In this document: positions 56,168 to 64,000 of the stretch, piece after piece
How positions within the stretch are numbered: position 1 is the stretch's first letter
Layout of the letters: each line of letters starts with the position of its first letter
Source: Ramlibacter tataouinensis
GTDB lineage: Bacteria > Pseudomonadota > Gammaproteobacteria > Burkholderiales > Burkholderiaceae_C
DNA length: 64,000 nt
Direction: 5' to 3'
Assembly (NCBI GenBank): GCA_002427815.1
Contig: DIZF01000055.1
Coordinates: 26,141-90,140, forward strand
The notes under the pieces: model-generated
What the model saw: the letters and a program-made list of their open reading frames with translations, nothing else
What the model was told of the DNA's origin: nothing
The model's database searches: none
Translations under genes and position numbers: made by a program

Positions 56168-56949
56168 ATTACGAGTTTTGCATACGTACCGATCCGGGTC
56201 TCGCACGCGAGAACAACGAAGACTCCGTCGCCATCGACGAACCGACCCGCCTGGGCATCCTGGCTGACGGGATGGGCGGGTACAACGCCGGAGAAATCGC
56301 CAGCGGGATGGCCACTACCTTCATCAAGTCCGAGCTGGGCCGATGGCTGGCGCAGGCGGGACGCCATGCCAACGCGCGCGAGGTTCGCCGGGCCATGGAA
56401 ATCTGCGTGGACAACGCCAATCGCTCGATCTTCAATGCCGCCAATTCGAATCCCCAGTACAGCGGCATGGGTACCACGCTGGTGCTGGGGGTGTTCCAGG
56501 ACGGCCGCCTGATGCTCGGTCATATCGGGGATTCACGTTGCTACCGCCTGCGCGGCGATGAATTCGCGCAGATCACGAAAGACCATTCGCTGTTGCAGGA
56601 ACAGATGGATGCCGGCCTCATCACGCCCGAACAGGCCGCTACCTCGAGCAACAAGAACCTGGTGACGCGGGCGTTGGGTGTCGAGGACGCCGTGTTGCTG
56701 GAAGTCAACGAGCACAAGGTCGAACCGGGCGACCTGTTCCTGATGTGTTCGGACGGATTGTCCGACATGGTGGATGATGAAGGGATCGTCAGAATACTGG
56801 GAAACGAGGGGCCGCTGGAACAAAAGGCCGCGCAGCTGATCGACGCTGCCAATGCGAACGGCGGCCGCGACAATATCTCGGTCCTGGTGGCGCAAGCCAG
56901 TGAGGGATCGAAAAAACGCGGCCTGATCCACAGATTGCTGGGAAAATAG
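56164..56949 (+). CDS. PP2C-family protein Ser/Thr phosphatase
   Basis: The 261-residue metal-dependent phosphatase has the acidic metal sites Asp20 (ENNEDS), Asp35-Gly36 (LADGMGGYNAGE), a later Asp in CSDGLSDMV and the final GGRDNISVLV. It probably reverses the phosphorylation made by the upstream kinase, to which it is translationally coupled by a four-base overlap. This kinase-phosphatase pair followed by an FHA protein is a recurring bacterial phospho-signalling unit. Confidence 0.9.
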   Translation: MNYEFCIRTDPGLARENNEDSVAIDEPTRLGILADGMGGYNAGEIASGMATTFIKSELGRWLAQAGRHANAREVRRAMEICVDNANRSIFNAANSNPQYSGMGTTLVLGVFQDGRLMLGHIGDSRCYRLRGDEFAQITKDHSLLQEQMDAGLITPEQAATSSNKNLVTRALGVEDAVLLEVNEHKVEPGDLFLMCSDGLSDMVDDEGIVRILGNEGPLEQKAAQLIDAANANGGRDNISVLVAQASEGSKKRGLIHRLLGK

Positions 56950-57003
56950 TCCGTTGTTGGTACTGGTGTTGCACAAAATGAGTCAAACAGACAGGAGCGG
57001 ACC

Positions 57004-57666
57004 ATGCCGAAAATGATCGTTTCGATCGACGGTGTCGTCATCAAGGAAGTGCAGTTAAGCAAGGACCGCACGACGCTGGGCCGCAGGCCCTACAACGACA
57101 TCGTGATCGACAACCTCGCCGTCAGCGGCGAGCATGCTGTGCTCCTGATGGCGGGCAACGAGGTCTACCTGGAAGATCTCAATAGCACCAACGGCACCTA
57201 CGTCAACGGCAAGGCCGTGAAGAAGCAGCTGTTGCAAAATTCCGACACCGTGGAGATCGGCAAGTACAAGATCAAGTACATCAACGAAGCGCCCAGCGCC
57301 GGTTTCGAGAAGACCATGATCTTCAAGCCGGGCTCGGTCGGCATGCCGGAGCCCGGGGCCCAGCCGGGCGCCGCAGCGCCGGTTCGTCCGCCGGACGCGG
57401 TACAGGTTCACGCGAGCATCAAGGTGCTGTCCGGCGCGGCAGCCGGGCGTGAGGTACCGCTGGTCAAAGTGGTAACCACCATCGGCAAACCCGGGGTGGC
57501 GGTGGCGGCGATCACCCGACGGCCGCAGGGCTTCGTGGTCGCCCATGTGGATGGAACCAACAAACCCACCCTCAATGGCGCGGCGATCGGAGCCGAGCCC
57601 GTCTCGCTGAAGAACGGGGACCTGCTCGAATTGGCGGGAACCCAGATGCAGTTCGTGCAGGCCTGA
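57004..57666 (+). CDS. FHA-domain protein (phosphothreonine reader) with a second degenerate FHA-like domain
   Basis: The 220-residue protein binds phosphothreonine peptides. The first FHA domain (about residues 1-95) has the conserved GRRPYND (26-32), Ser41, His44 and NSTNGTYVNG (60-69). A linker with the Thr-containing motif FEKTMIFKPG and a Pro/Ala-rich stretch leads to a second fold (about 130-220) with FHA-like ending LNGAAIGAEPVSLKNGD but without the GR and S-x-x-H residues. ACAGGAGCGG precedes the start. It is probably the read-out of the kinase/phosphatase pair. Confidence 0.88.
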   Translation: MPKMIVSIDGVVIKEVQLSKDRTTLGRRPYNDIVIDNLAVSGEHAVLLMAGNEVYLEDLNSTNGTYVNGKAVKKQLLQNSDTVEIGKYKIKYINEAPSAGFEKTMIFKPGSVGMPEPGAQPGAAAPVRPPDAVQVHASIKVLSGAAAGREVPLVKVVTTIGKPGVAVAAITRRPQGFVVAHVDGTNKPTLNGAAIGAEPVSLKNGDLLELAGTQMQFVQA

Positions 57667-57718
57667 TGGGCCCCGGCGGGGATCTCGCCGGCACCGACAC
57701 AGGCAGGGCCCGGACCGC

Positions 57719-59968
57719 ATGAGCCTGCTTTCCAGACACCGGTCCAGGATCGCGGTCACCCTCATTCCGCTGGTGTTTGCCCTCCTGCACGCCGTCGGCG
57801 TCATGCCCATCGGCGTGCTGCAGCGGCTGGACGACATCATCTACGACGCGCGCCTGCGCTGGACCATGCCCAGGACGCTCGACGAGCGAATCGTCATCGT
57901 CGACATCGACGAGAAGAGCCTGGCCGAAGTCGGGCGCTGGCCCTGGGGCAGGAACCACCTGGCCGAACTGGTGGACGAGCTGTTCGAACGCCAGAAGGCG
58001 GCCCTGGTCGGCTTCGACGTCGTATTCGCCGAGCCGGACGACAGCTCGGGCCTCAAGCAGTTGCGGCGCCTGGCCCAGGCAGAGTTGAAAGACCAGCCTG
58101 GTTTCGCCGACAGGCTCAACCAGCTGCAGGGGACCCTCGATTACGACGCGACGTTCGCCAGATCGCTGCGGCAGCGCCCGGTCGTTCTGGGCTATTACTT
58201 CACCAGCGATCGGGACGGCCGCACCTCCGGCCTGCTGCCCGAGCCGGTGATGCAAAGGGAAAGTCTGCGCGGCCGGCCCATCAAGGTAACGAGCTGGAAT
58301 GGCTACGGGTCGAACATCGAACAGTTGGCGAAGGCCGCGCCGATGAGCGGCTTCTTCAACATGATCGTCGGTCCGGATGGCGTGGTCCGGTCCGTCCCGC
58401 TGCTGGCAGAGTACGGGGATCGGTATTACGAATCGCTGGCCCTGGCGATGTTCAGGGTGCTGCAGGGAATGCCTTCGGTGGAGCCTGCCTTTCCGCCGGA
58501 GCAGTTTCTCCCGCGCAGCTACCAGGGCCTTGAGGCCATCCGGCTGAGGCTCGGGCAGAAGACCCTGTCCATCCCGGTGGCCGAGGGCGTGACCACACTG
58601 GTCCCTTTCCGCGGTCCGGGCGGAGTTGCGGGTGGTTCCTTCAAGTACCTGTCGGCAGCCGATGTCCTGGCGAAACGGCTGGCGCCTGGACAACTGCAGG
58701 GAAAGATCGTGCTGGTAGGCACCACGGCGCCCGGGTTGCTGGATCTTCGGGTCACGCCGGTGGGTGAAGCCTATGCCGGGGTGGAGACACACGCCAACCT
58801 GATTTCGGGCTTGCTCGACGGCCGCATTCCCGTGAAACCCGACTATGCCCTGGGCTACGACGTGGTGATCCTGGTTCTGGCCGGCCTGGCGCTCGCGTTC
58901 GCCCTGCCGCTGTTATCCGCTTCCCGTGCCGTGCTGGTCAGCCTGGTCGTCCTCGCCGTCGTCGTGGGGCTCAATTCCTGGCTTTACCTCGGCGCAGGCC
59001 TGGTGCTGCCGCTGGCAGCTGCGCTGGTCATGACCTTGACAGCGTTCGCGTTGAACATGAGTTACGGCTACTTTGTCGAAAGCCGGGGCAAGCGGGAGCT
59101 GGCCAACCTGTTCGGTACCTACGTGCCGCCGGAGCTGGTGGACGAGATGGTCAAGGACCCGGACAGCTACACGATGACGGCCAAGAGCAAGGAACTCACC
59201 GTGATGTTCTGCGACATGCGGGGTTTCACCACCATGTCCGAGAAGATGGAGCCCACCCAGCTCCAGGCCCTGTTGAACACCGTGTTCAACCGGTTGACGG
59301 ACCTGATCCGCTCCAACCGGGGAACCATCGACAAGTACATGGGAGATTGCGTCATGGCCTTCTGGGGCGCCCCGGTCGACATTCCCGATCATGCCCATCT
59401 GGCGGTGAAGACAGCGATGGAAATGGCCAGCGCGGTGCGCAAGGTCAACGAGGAGCACCGGGCCCAGGGCACTCCCGAAATCGGCATCGGCATTGGCCTG
59501 AGCACCGGCACCATGTGTGTGGGCGACATGGGATCGGACGTCCGGCGCAGCTATACGGTAATAGGGGACGCCGTCAACCTGGGATCCCGGCTGGAGGGCC
59601 TGTCGAAGGTGTATGGGGTCGACATCGTGGCGAGCGAGACGACGCGCAAACTGTCGCCCGAGTTTGCCTGGCAGGAGCTGGACCGGGTCCGGGTCAAAGG
59701 CCGCAAGGAGAGCGTGGCTATCTTCTGGCCGGTGGCGCCCGCAAACCGCCTCGATGCGGCCGCGCTGAATGAACTCAAGATCTGGGCCGCCTTCCTGAAG
59801 GCCTACCGGGGGCAGGACTGGGATCAGTGCGACGTGCTGATGCTGAACCTGCAACGGATGAACGCAAAGAAATACCTTTACGAACTGTATTCGGAACGTG
59901 TAGCCTCGCTCAGGCTGCTGCCCATTGATCCTGGATGGGACGGCGCTACCAATTTCGAAACCAAGTAA
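57719..59968 (+). CDS. CHASE2-domain adenylate/guanylate cyclase, class III
   Basis: This 749-residue membrane cyclase has an N-terminal membrane segment, a CHASE2 sensor (about 45-380), three membrane segments (about 385-455) and a class III catalytic domain from residue 485. The metal residues are Asp499 (FCDMRGF) and Asp543 (MGDCVMAFWG). The substrate Lys lies in IDKYMGD, and the transition-state Asn and Arg lie in GDAVNLGSRLEG. The Lys/Asp purine pair favours ATP, giving cAMP. It shares its sensor type with the kinase upstream. Confidence 0.9.
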   Translation: MSLLSRHRSRIAVTLIPLVFALLHAVGVMPIGVLQRLDDIIYDARLRWTMPRTLDERIVIVDIDEKSLAEVGRWPWGRNHLAELVDELFERQKAALVGFDVVFAEPDDSSGLKQLRRLAQAELKDQPGFADRLNQLQGTLDYDATFARSLRQRPVVLGYYFTSDRDGRTSGLLPEPVMQRESLRGRPIKVTSWNGYGSNIEQLAKAAPMSGFFNMIVGPDGVVRSVPLLAEYGDRYYESLALAMFRVLQGMPSVEPAFPPEQFLPRSYQGLEAIRLRLGQKTLSIPVAEGVTTLVPFRGPGGVAGGSFKYLSAADVLAKRLAPGQLQGKIVLVGTTAPGLLDLRVTPVGEAYAGVETHANLISGLLDGRIPVKPDYALGYDVVILVLAGLALAFALPLLSASRAVLVSLVVLAVVVGLNSWLYLGAGLVLPLAAALVMTLTAFALNMSYGYFVESRGKRELANLFGTYVPPELVDEMVKDPDSYTMTAKSKELTVMFCDMRGFTTMSEKMEPTQLQALLNTVFNRLTDLIRSNRGTIDKYMGDCVMAFWGAPVDIPDHAHLAVKTAMEMASAVRKVNEEHRAQGTPEIGIGIGLSTGTMCVGDMGSDVRRSYTVIGDAVNLGSRLEGLSKVYGVDIVASETTRKLSPEFAWQELDRVRVKGRKESVAIFWPVAPANRLDAAALNELKIWAAFLKAYRGQDWDQCDVLMLNLQRMNAKKYLYELYSERVASLRLLPIDPGWDGATNFETK

Positions 59969-59978
59969 GGAATTCATG

Positions 59979-60050
59979 GGGCCCATACGCTCACGTTCGT
60001 TACCTGCCCCCGAGGGGGCTTCAGCCCCTTTGAGGCGGCTCGGCGGGGGC
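59979..60050. repeat. Interspersed GC-rich repeat, copy 2
   Basis: This copy is related to 14409-14486: it shares TGCCCCCGAGGGGGC and a right end of the form GAGGCGGCTCGGCGGGGGC. Like copy 1 it lies between co-directional genes, here the cyclase and the phosphodiesterase, and ends just before a start codon. Confidence 0.6.
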
Positions 60051-60054
60051 TGAC

Positions 60055-60846
60055 ATGAAGGTGCGCGTGTTGGGCTGTTCCGGAGCGATCGCGAAGGACT
60101 GTCGAACCACATCCTTCCTCATCGACGAGGATGTGCTGGTCGACGCCGGAACGGGCGTGGGCGACCTCACGCTGGATGAAATGAGGCGCATCGATCACGT
60201 CCTGCTGACCCATTCCCATCTCGATCATGTTGCCGCGCTGCCCCTGATGGTCGACGCCATCGCTTCGCAAATGACGCGGCCGGTACAGGTCCACGCGCTG
60301 GCGGGAACCATCGCCGCGCTCAAGGCGCATGTTTTCAACAACGTGATCTGGCCGGATTTCACCCGGATCCCGTCGCCCGACGCGCCGTTCATCGCGTTCA
60401 ACGAAATCCGGGTCGGCCAGAGCCTGCACATCAGCGGCAAGCACTTCGAAGTCCTGCCTGCGGTGCACACGGTGCCGGCGGTGGGCTACGCGGTCACCGC
60501 GGGCAAGGGCTGCTGGGTGTTCACCGGCGATACCGAGCGCAACCCCGCCTTCTGGGCGCGAATCAACCAGATGAACGTGGCGGCGCTGGTGATCGAAACG
60601 GCGTTCAGCAACCGGGAGAAGGACCTGGCCCAGCGCAGCCTCCATCTCTCGCCCCATGTGCTCGCCGACGAGCTGGACTGCATCGACAAGGGCAACGCCT
60701 TTCCCATCTACATCACGCACACCAAGCCGGCCGAGACCGGGCTGATCATGAACGAGATCCAGAAGTTCGACCAGACGCAGCCGTTCGGACCGAACGTCGT
60801 TCATGACATCCGGTGGCTGCGGGCGGGCCAGGAGTTCGATCTATGA
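60055..60846 (+). CDS. Class II cyclic-nucleotide phosphodiesterase (metallo-beta-lactamase fold)
   Basis: This 263-residue protein hydrolyses 3',5'-cyclic nucleotides. The metal motif is HSHLDH (His53, His55, Asp57, His58), with further ligands in AVHTVP, FTGDTE and YITHTKP. It matches the class II PDE family (yeast PDE1, Vibrio CpdP) rather than CpdA-type enzymes. It sits between the cyclase and the GAF-ATPase gene, so it probably ends the cAMP signal made next door. Its stop overlaps the next start (ATGA). Confidence 0.86.
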   Translation: MKVRVLGCSGAIAKDCRTTSFLIDEDVLVDAGTGVGDLTLDEMRRIDHVLLTHSHLDHVAALPLMVDAIASQMTRPVQVHALAGTIAALKAHVFNNVIWPDFTRIPSPDAPFIAFNEIRVGQSLHISGKHFEVLPAVHTVPAVGYAVTAGKGCWVFTGDTERNPAFWARINQMNVAALVIETAFSNREKDLAQRSLHLSPHVLADELDCIDKGNAFPIYITHTKPAETGLIMNEIQKFDQTQPFGPNVVHDIRWLRAGQEFDL

Positions 60847-63254
60847 GCGCCGTCCTGAAGCCCGAGCGCGACACGGAGCAGGCATTCTTCGACTCTCAGA
60901 TGCTCCCGCCCGAAAAGCGCGGCGTGTCGTTCGAGGCCTTGTTCTACCGGCAGCTGCAGCAGGTCACCACAAGGATCCATGAGACCGAGAACGTCGAGCA
61001 GATCATGCTCGAGGTCAGCCAGGACATCTGCAAGCTGCTCAATGCCGAGCGGCTGACGCTGTACGCCGTCAATGAAGACCGCAGTGCCATCGTGTCCAAG
61101 GTCAAGACCGGCCTGAACACCAGCCGCGACCTGAAGCTGCCGATCAGCCCGCAAAGCATCGCGGGTTACGCCGCCTCCAGCAGGCAGATGCTGAACATCA
61201 ACGACGTCTACGACGACGCGGCGCTCAAATCGATCAACCCTACGCTGAGCTTCCTCAAGGAGGTCGACAAGCGCTCCGGTTATCGCACCAAGCAGATGCT
61301 GGTCCTCCCCATCCTGGACGGCGAAACGCTGCACGGCGTGCTGCAGGTCATCAACAACAAGAGCGACCAGCCGTTCGGCGAGCTGGAGGTCGAGGGTGCA
61401 ACGCAGTTGTGCAAGACCCTTGCGACCGCCATCCGCCAGCGCATGCAGAAGGCCGATGACGGCCAGCGGCGCCGGGCGACGAAGTACGACGGCCTGGTGG
61501 CCGACGGGGTGATGACCGACGCGGAATTGCACGAGTGCATCCAGAAGGCGCGAGAGGAAGGCCAGCCGGTCGAGCACACGCTGATGGCCAGCTTCCGGAT
61601 CCGGCCGGCGCAGATCGGCCCGTCGCTGGCCAAGTTCTTCGGCGTGCCCTATGAGCCGTTCAATGCCGGAAGAATCCGTTCGGAGAGTCTGCACGGCCCC
61701 CTCAAGCGCGATTTTGTCGTCGAACAGGGGTGGCTGCCGCTCGAGGAATCCGCGGATGGGCTGGTGATCATGTGCCTCGACCCTGAGGCTGTGCGGGGAT
61801 CAAGGATGGTGCCCCAGGTCTTTCCGCGGTTCTCGAAGTTCGCCTACCGCGTCACGACGCAGACGGAGTTCGAGGAAACGCTGGCACAGCTCCACGGAGG
61901 CCAGGAAAGCGGCGCGTCCATCGACGAGTTGCTGGCCGACCTGAGCTCGCCGCTCGAAGACGAGAGCAGCGATGAGTCGGCGCTCGAATCGGCCGCCGCC
62001 GACAACGAACTGGTCAAGTTTGTCAACAAGGTGATTGTCGACGCCTACCAGCAGAAGGCTTCTGACATCCATATCGAACCCATGCCCGGCAAAGCCAAGA
62101 CCGGCATCCGTTTTCGAATCGATGGCAGCCTCCTGCCTTATGTCGAGGTGCCGTCGCATTTTCGGGAGGCCCTGATCACCCGGCTGAAGATCATGTGCGA
62201 CCTGGACATCTCCGAGAAGCGCAAGCCCCAGGACGGGAAGATCAAGTTCAGGAAATTCGGTCCGCTGGATATCGAGCTGCGCGTGGCCACGATTCCGTCG
62301 GCCGGCGGCGTGGAAGACGTCGTGATGCGGATCCTGGCGGCGGGTGAGCCGATCCCGCTGGAAAAGCTGGGGCTGTCGCCGCACAACCGGGAGCGGCTGG
62401 AAAAGACAGTCACCAAGCCCTACGGCCTTTTCTATGTCTGCGGGCCCACCGGCTCGGGCAAGACCACCACGCTGCACTCGATCCTGAAATTCCTCAACAA
62501 GTCGGACACCAAGATCTGGACCGCCGAGGACCCCGTGGAAATCACGCAGAAGGGCCTGCGCCAGGTCCAGATCAACCGGAAGGCGGGGATCGACTTCGCT
62601 CTGGTGATGCGGGCTTTCCTGCGGGCCGACCCCGACATCATCATGGTCGGCGAGTCGCGCGACAAGGAAACCGTGTCGATGGGGGTGGAAGCATCCCTGA
62701 CGGGGCACCTGGTCTTTTCCACCTTGCACACCAATTCAGCACCCGAGTCCATCGTCCGTCTGCTCGATATGGGCATGGACCCGTTCAATTTCGCCGATGC
62801 CCTGCTGGGCATTCTGGCGCAGCGCCTGGCCAAGAAGCTGTGCGACTGCAAGCAGGAATACCTGCCCGACGCCGATGAAATCAAGCTGTTCCTGGCGGAA
62901 TACGCCGAGGAATTGCGTCACTCCTCGGCATGGAAGGCGGACTATGCCGGCGAAGCCAAGAAGCTCTACGACAGCTGGGTCAAGCTCTATGGCCATGACG
63001 GCCGGCTGAAGTTCTACAAGGCGGTGGGGTGCGACAAGTGCAACAAGACCGGCTACAAGGGCCGGCTCGGCCTGCACGAACTGCTGGTGGCCGACGACCA
63101 CCTCAAGCGGCTGATCCAGGAGCGCTCGCGGGTGGTCGAACTTTTTTCGGCGGCTGTGGAAACCGGAATGCGCACGCTGAAGATGGATGGCATGGAAAAG
63201 ATCATGCTCGGGTTGACCGATCTGAAGCAGGTGCGGTCGGTCTGCATCAAATAG
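60843..63254 (+). CDS. GAF-domain type II/IV secretion ATPase (GspE/PilB-like)
   Basis: This 803-residue ATPase has an N-terminal GAF domain (about 45-205; EQIMLEVSQDICKLLNAERLTLY and PISPQSIAGYAA), then a GspE N-terminal-like region (about 220-350). The RecA-like ATPase follows with RFRIDGS, Walker A GPTGSGKTTT (534-543), Asp box EDPVEI, Walker B DPDIIMVGE, His box STLHTNSA and a zinc motif (CDC, then CDKC near 740). GAF domains bind small ligands such as cyclic nucleotides, so this motor may be controlled by the adjacent cAMP genes (inference). A pilin gene follows downstream. Confidence 0.88.
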   Translation: MSAVLKPERDTEQAFFDSQMLPPEKRGVSFEALFYRQLQQVTTRIHETENVEQIMLEVSQDICKLLNAERLTLYAVNEDRSAIVSKVKTGLNTSRDLKLPISPQSIAGYAASSRQMLNINDVYDDAALKSINPTLSFLKEVDKRSGYRTKQMLVLPILDGETLHGVLQVINNKSDQPFGELEVEGATQLCKTLATAIRQRMQKADDGQRRRATKYDGLVADGVMTDAELHECIQKAREEGQPVEHTLMASFRIRPAQIGPSLAKFFGVPYEPFNAGRIRSESLHGPLKRDFVVEQGWLPLEESADGLVIMCLDPEAVRGSRMVPQVFPRFSKFAYRVTTQTEFEETLAQLHGGQESGASIDELLADLSSPLEDESSDESALESAAADNELVKFVNKVIVDAYQQKASDIHIEPMPGKAKTGIRFRIDGSLLPYVEVPSHFREALITRLKIMCDLDISEKRKPQDGKIKFRKFGPLDIELRVATIPSAGGVEDVVMRILAAGEPIPLEKLGLSPHNRERLEKTVTKPYGLFYVCGPTGSGKTTTLHSILKFLNKSDTKIWTAEDPVEITQKGLRQVQINRKAGIDFALVMRAFLRADPDIIMVGESRDKETVSMGVEASLTGHLVFSTLHTNSAPESIVRLLDMGMDPFNFADALLGILAQRLAKKLCDCKQEYLPDADEIKLFLAEYAEELRHSSAWKADYAGEAKKLYDSWVKLYGHDGRLKFYKAVGCDKCNKTGYKGRLGLHELLVADDHLKRLIQERSRVVELFSAAVETGMRTLKMDGMEKIMLGLTDLKQVRSVCIK

Positions 63255-63428
63255 GCTTGTCTAGGCGCTACTGCCGACAAAAATGTCGGACGACGACCGG
63301 TTCCTGCCGTTTTTGGGCACCTGTCTTCGCTCTCATTGTCACAAATTGCATGTTTTTGCGTGCGAGGCACTTGGCACAGCACTTGCACAGGAACACAGCT
63401 TCCTTTCCCATTAACTCCGGAGGTTCCA
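63255..63428. promoter_or_regulatory. Leader region of the pilin gene with possible PilR sites
   Basis: This 174-base spacer contains three TGTC motifs (around 63283, 63321 and 63336) upstream of the sigma-54 promoter, which could be sites for a PilR-type activator. This is suggestive only. The ribosome site GGAGG lies just before the pilin start. Confidence 0.4.
63372..63387 (+). promoter_or_regulatory. Sigma-54 promoter of the pilin gene
   Basis: TGGCAC (63372-63377), five bases and TTGCA (63383-63387) match the sigma-54 consensus TGGCAC-N5-TTGCA, with GG (63373-63374) and GC (63385-63386) in the -24/-12 positions. It is 42 bases upstream of the pilin start. PilA genes are commonly sigma-54/PilR dependent. 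Confidence 0.8.
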
Positions 63429-63932
63429 ATGAAGCGTCAACTGCAACAGGGTTTCACCCTGATCGAACTGATGATCGTGGTCGCGATCATCGGTATTCTG
63501 GCCGCTGTGGCCCTGCCTGCTTACCAGGACTACACCAAGCGGGCGAAGCTGTCTGAAGTGATTCTGGCGGCTTCTGCATGCCGCACCTCGATTACCGAGG
63601 TATTTCAATCGAACTCCTCTGCAAGTTTGCCTGGTGCAAACAATTGGGGCTGCGAGAGCTCGACGCCAACATCGAAGTATGTCGCGGCCGTTACCACCGA
63701 TGTTGTCGGCGGTGTGCAGGTCACAGTTCAAGGCATTGGCGACACAAGTATCGACGGTAAGTTTGTAACCTTGATTCCCGTGGCCGTTGGCAACGTACAA
63801 ATAGACACCACCCTGACCCCGCCTAAAAATCTTTATGGGTGGGTTTGCGGCAACACGGCTGGGGTCGGTGGTAGTAGTCTTGTGACCACTGTTCCTTCGA
63901 AATTCCTGCCGGGCTCTTGCCGCGGTCTCTGA
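63429..63932 (+). CDS. pilA: Type IV pilin (PilA-like major pilin)
   Basis: The 167-residue prepilin has a short leader with cleavage after Gly8 (QQG, then FTLIELMIVVAIIGILAAVA) and Glu at position +5 of the mature protein. The globular domain has two Cys residues near the middle (ASACRT, GCES) and two near the end (VCGN, GSCRGL), the latter forming the typical D-loop disulfide. The ATG at 63429 has GGAGG upstream and follows a sigma-54 promoter. An intrinsic terminator lies 28 bases after the stop. Confidence 0.92.
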   Translation: MKRQLQQGFTLIELMIVVAIIGILAAVALPAYQDYTKRAKLSEVILAASACRTSITEVFQSNSSASLPGANNWGCESSTPTSKYVAAVTTDVVGGVQVTVQGIGDTSIDGKFVTLIPVAVGNVQIDTTLTPPKNLYGWVCGNTAGVGGSSLVTTVPSKFLPGSCRGL

Positions 63933-63960
63933 TGACATCAAGGTTTTCACGCAAGTTTCA

Positions 63961-63983
63961 AACGCCCCGCAAGGGGCGTTTTT
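63961..63983 (+). terminator. Intrinsic terminator of the pilin gene
   Basis: AACGCCCC (63961-63968) and GGGGCGTT (63973-63980) form a perfect 8-base stem with a GCAA loop, followed by a run of T to 63983. Confidence 0.85.
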
Positions 63984-64000
63984 CTTGGTGCGCCCGGCAG

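Noticed and set aside
61480..61900. MshEN c-di-GMP binding domain in the GAF-ATPase
   Set aside because: The RLG...Q repeat pattern of the motif is not visible; only general GspE-N similarity can be claimed.

Overview
The window is GC-rich, densely coded DNA of chromosomal type. Gene content and order (topB-SWIB, SET protein, birA, SPOR protein, recA-recX, sucCD, terC, pilA) point to a betaproteobacterium of the order Burkholderiales, most likely family Comamonadaceae (Ramlibacter/Variovorax-like). This is inferred from protein style and synteny recalled by eye, not from a database search. I see no rRNA, tRNA, CRISPR array, insertion sequence or phage gene.

Layout. (1) 1-1.24 kb, minus strand: the 5' end of a secreted propeller-like protein and an alpha-carbonic anhydrase. 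(2) 1.4-4.4 kb: a three-gene operon (octopine-dehydrogenase-like enzyme, 3-hydroxyacyl-CoA dehydrogenase, zinc-free MDR oxidoreductase). (3) A MarR repressor at 4.4-5.0 kb, transcribed away from a very long, tightly packed catabolic run at 5.0-25.9 kb. That run encodes IorAB-type 2-oxoacid:ferredoxin oxidoreductase, a Rieske dioxygenase with its reductase, two acyl-CoA ligases, a thiolase-fold protein, a DUF35-SDR fusion, a cyclase-family hydrolase, an active SDR, two paralogous solute-binding proteins flanking a decayed second dioxygenase, a LIV-type ABC importer (LivM and LivG fused) and a hotdog thioesterase. It reads as uptake, CoA activation, hydroxylation and beta-oxidation-like or aldol cleavage of an aromatic or arylpyruvate-type acid. 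(4) 26.2-35.7 kb: a second catabolic module with a Zn alcohol dehydrogenase, a three-gene molybdenum hydroxylase whose Mo subunit is split, a Bug-family binding protein, an IolD-like ThDP enzyme and an aldehyde dehydrogenase. It ends at a clear intrinsic terminator. (5) 36-38.3 kb: an orphan Tat-type ABC binding protein and a convergent AraC regulator. (6) 38.3-53.3 kb: mostly housekeeping genes, namely PEBP, topoisomerase III with a SWIB tail, SET methyltransferase, BirA, SPOR protein, GST, a two-component system, MarR, RecA, RecX, ArgC, SucCD and TerC. (7) 53.4-63.9 kb: a signalling cassette of CHASE2-Ser/Thr kinase, PP2C phosphatase, FHA protein, CHASE2-adenylate cyclase, cyclic-nucleotide phosphodiesterase and a GAF-bearing PilB/GspE-type ATPase, followed by a type IV pilin with a consensus-like sigma-54 promoter and a terminator.

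Best candidates for something undescribed: the thiolase-fold protein that lacks the canonical Cys and His, beside a DUF35 domain fused to an SDR whose catalytic Tyr is Phe (13.2-17.3 kb); the kinase/phosphatase/FHA/cAMP cassette joined to a GAF-ATPase and pilin (53.4-63.9 kb); and the neighbouring SWIB-tailed topoisomerase and SET methyltransferase, whose shared upstream region holds a 33-bp alternating pyrimidine-purine tract and a perfect inverted repeat.
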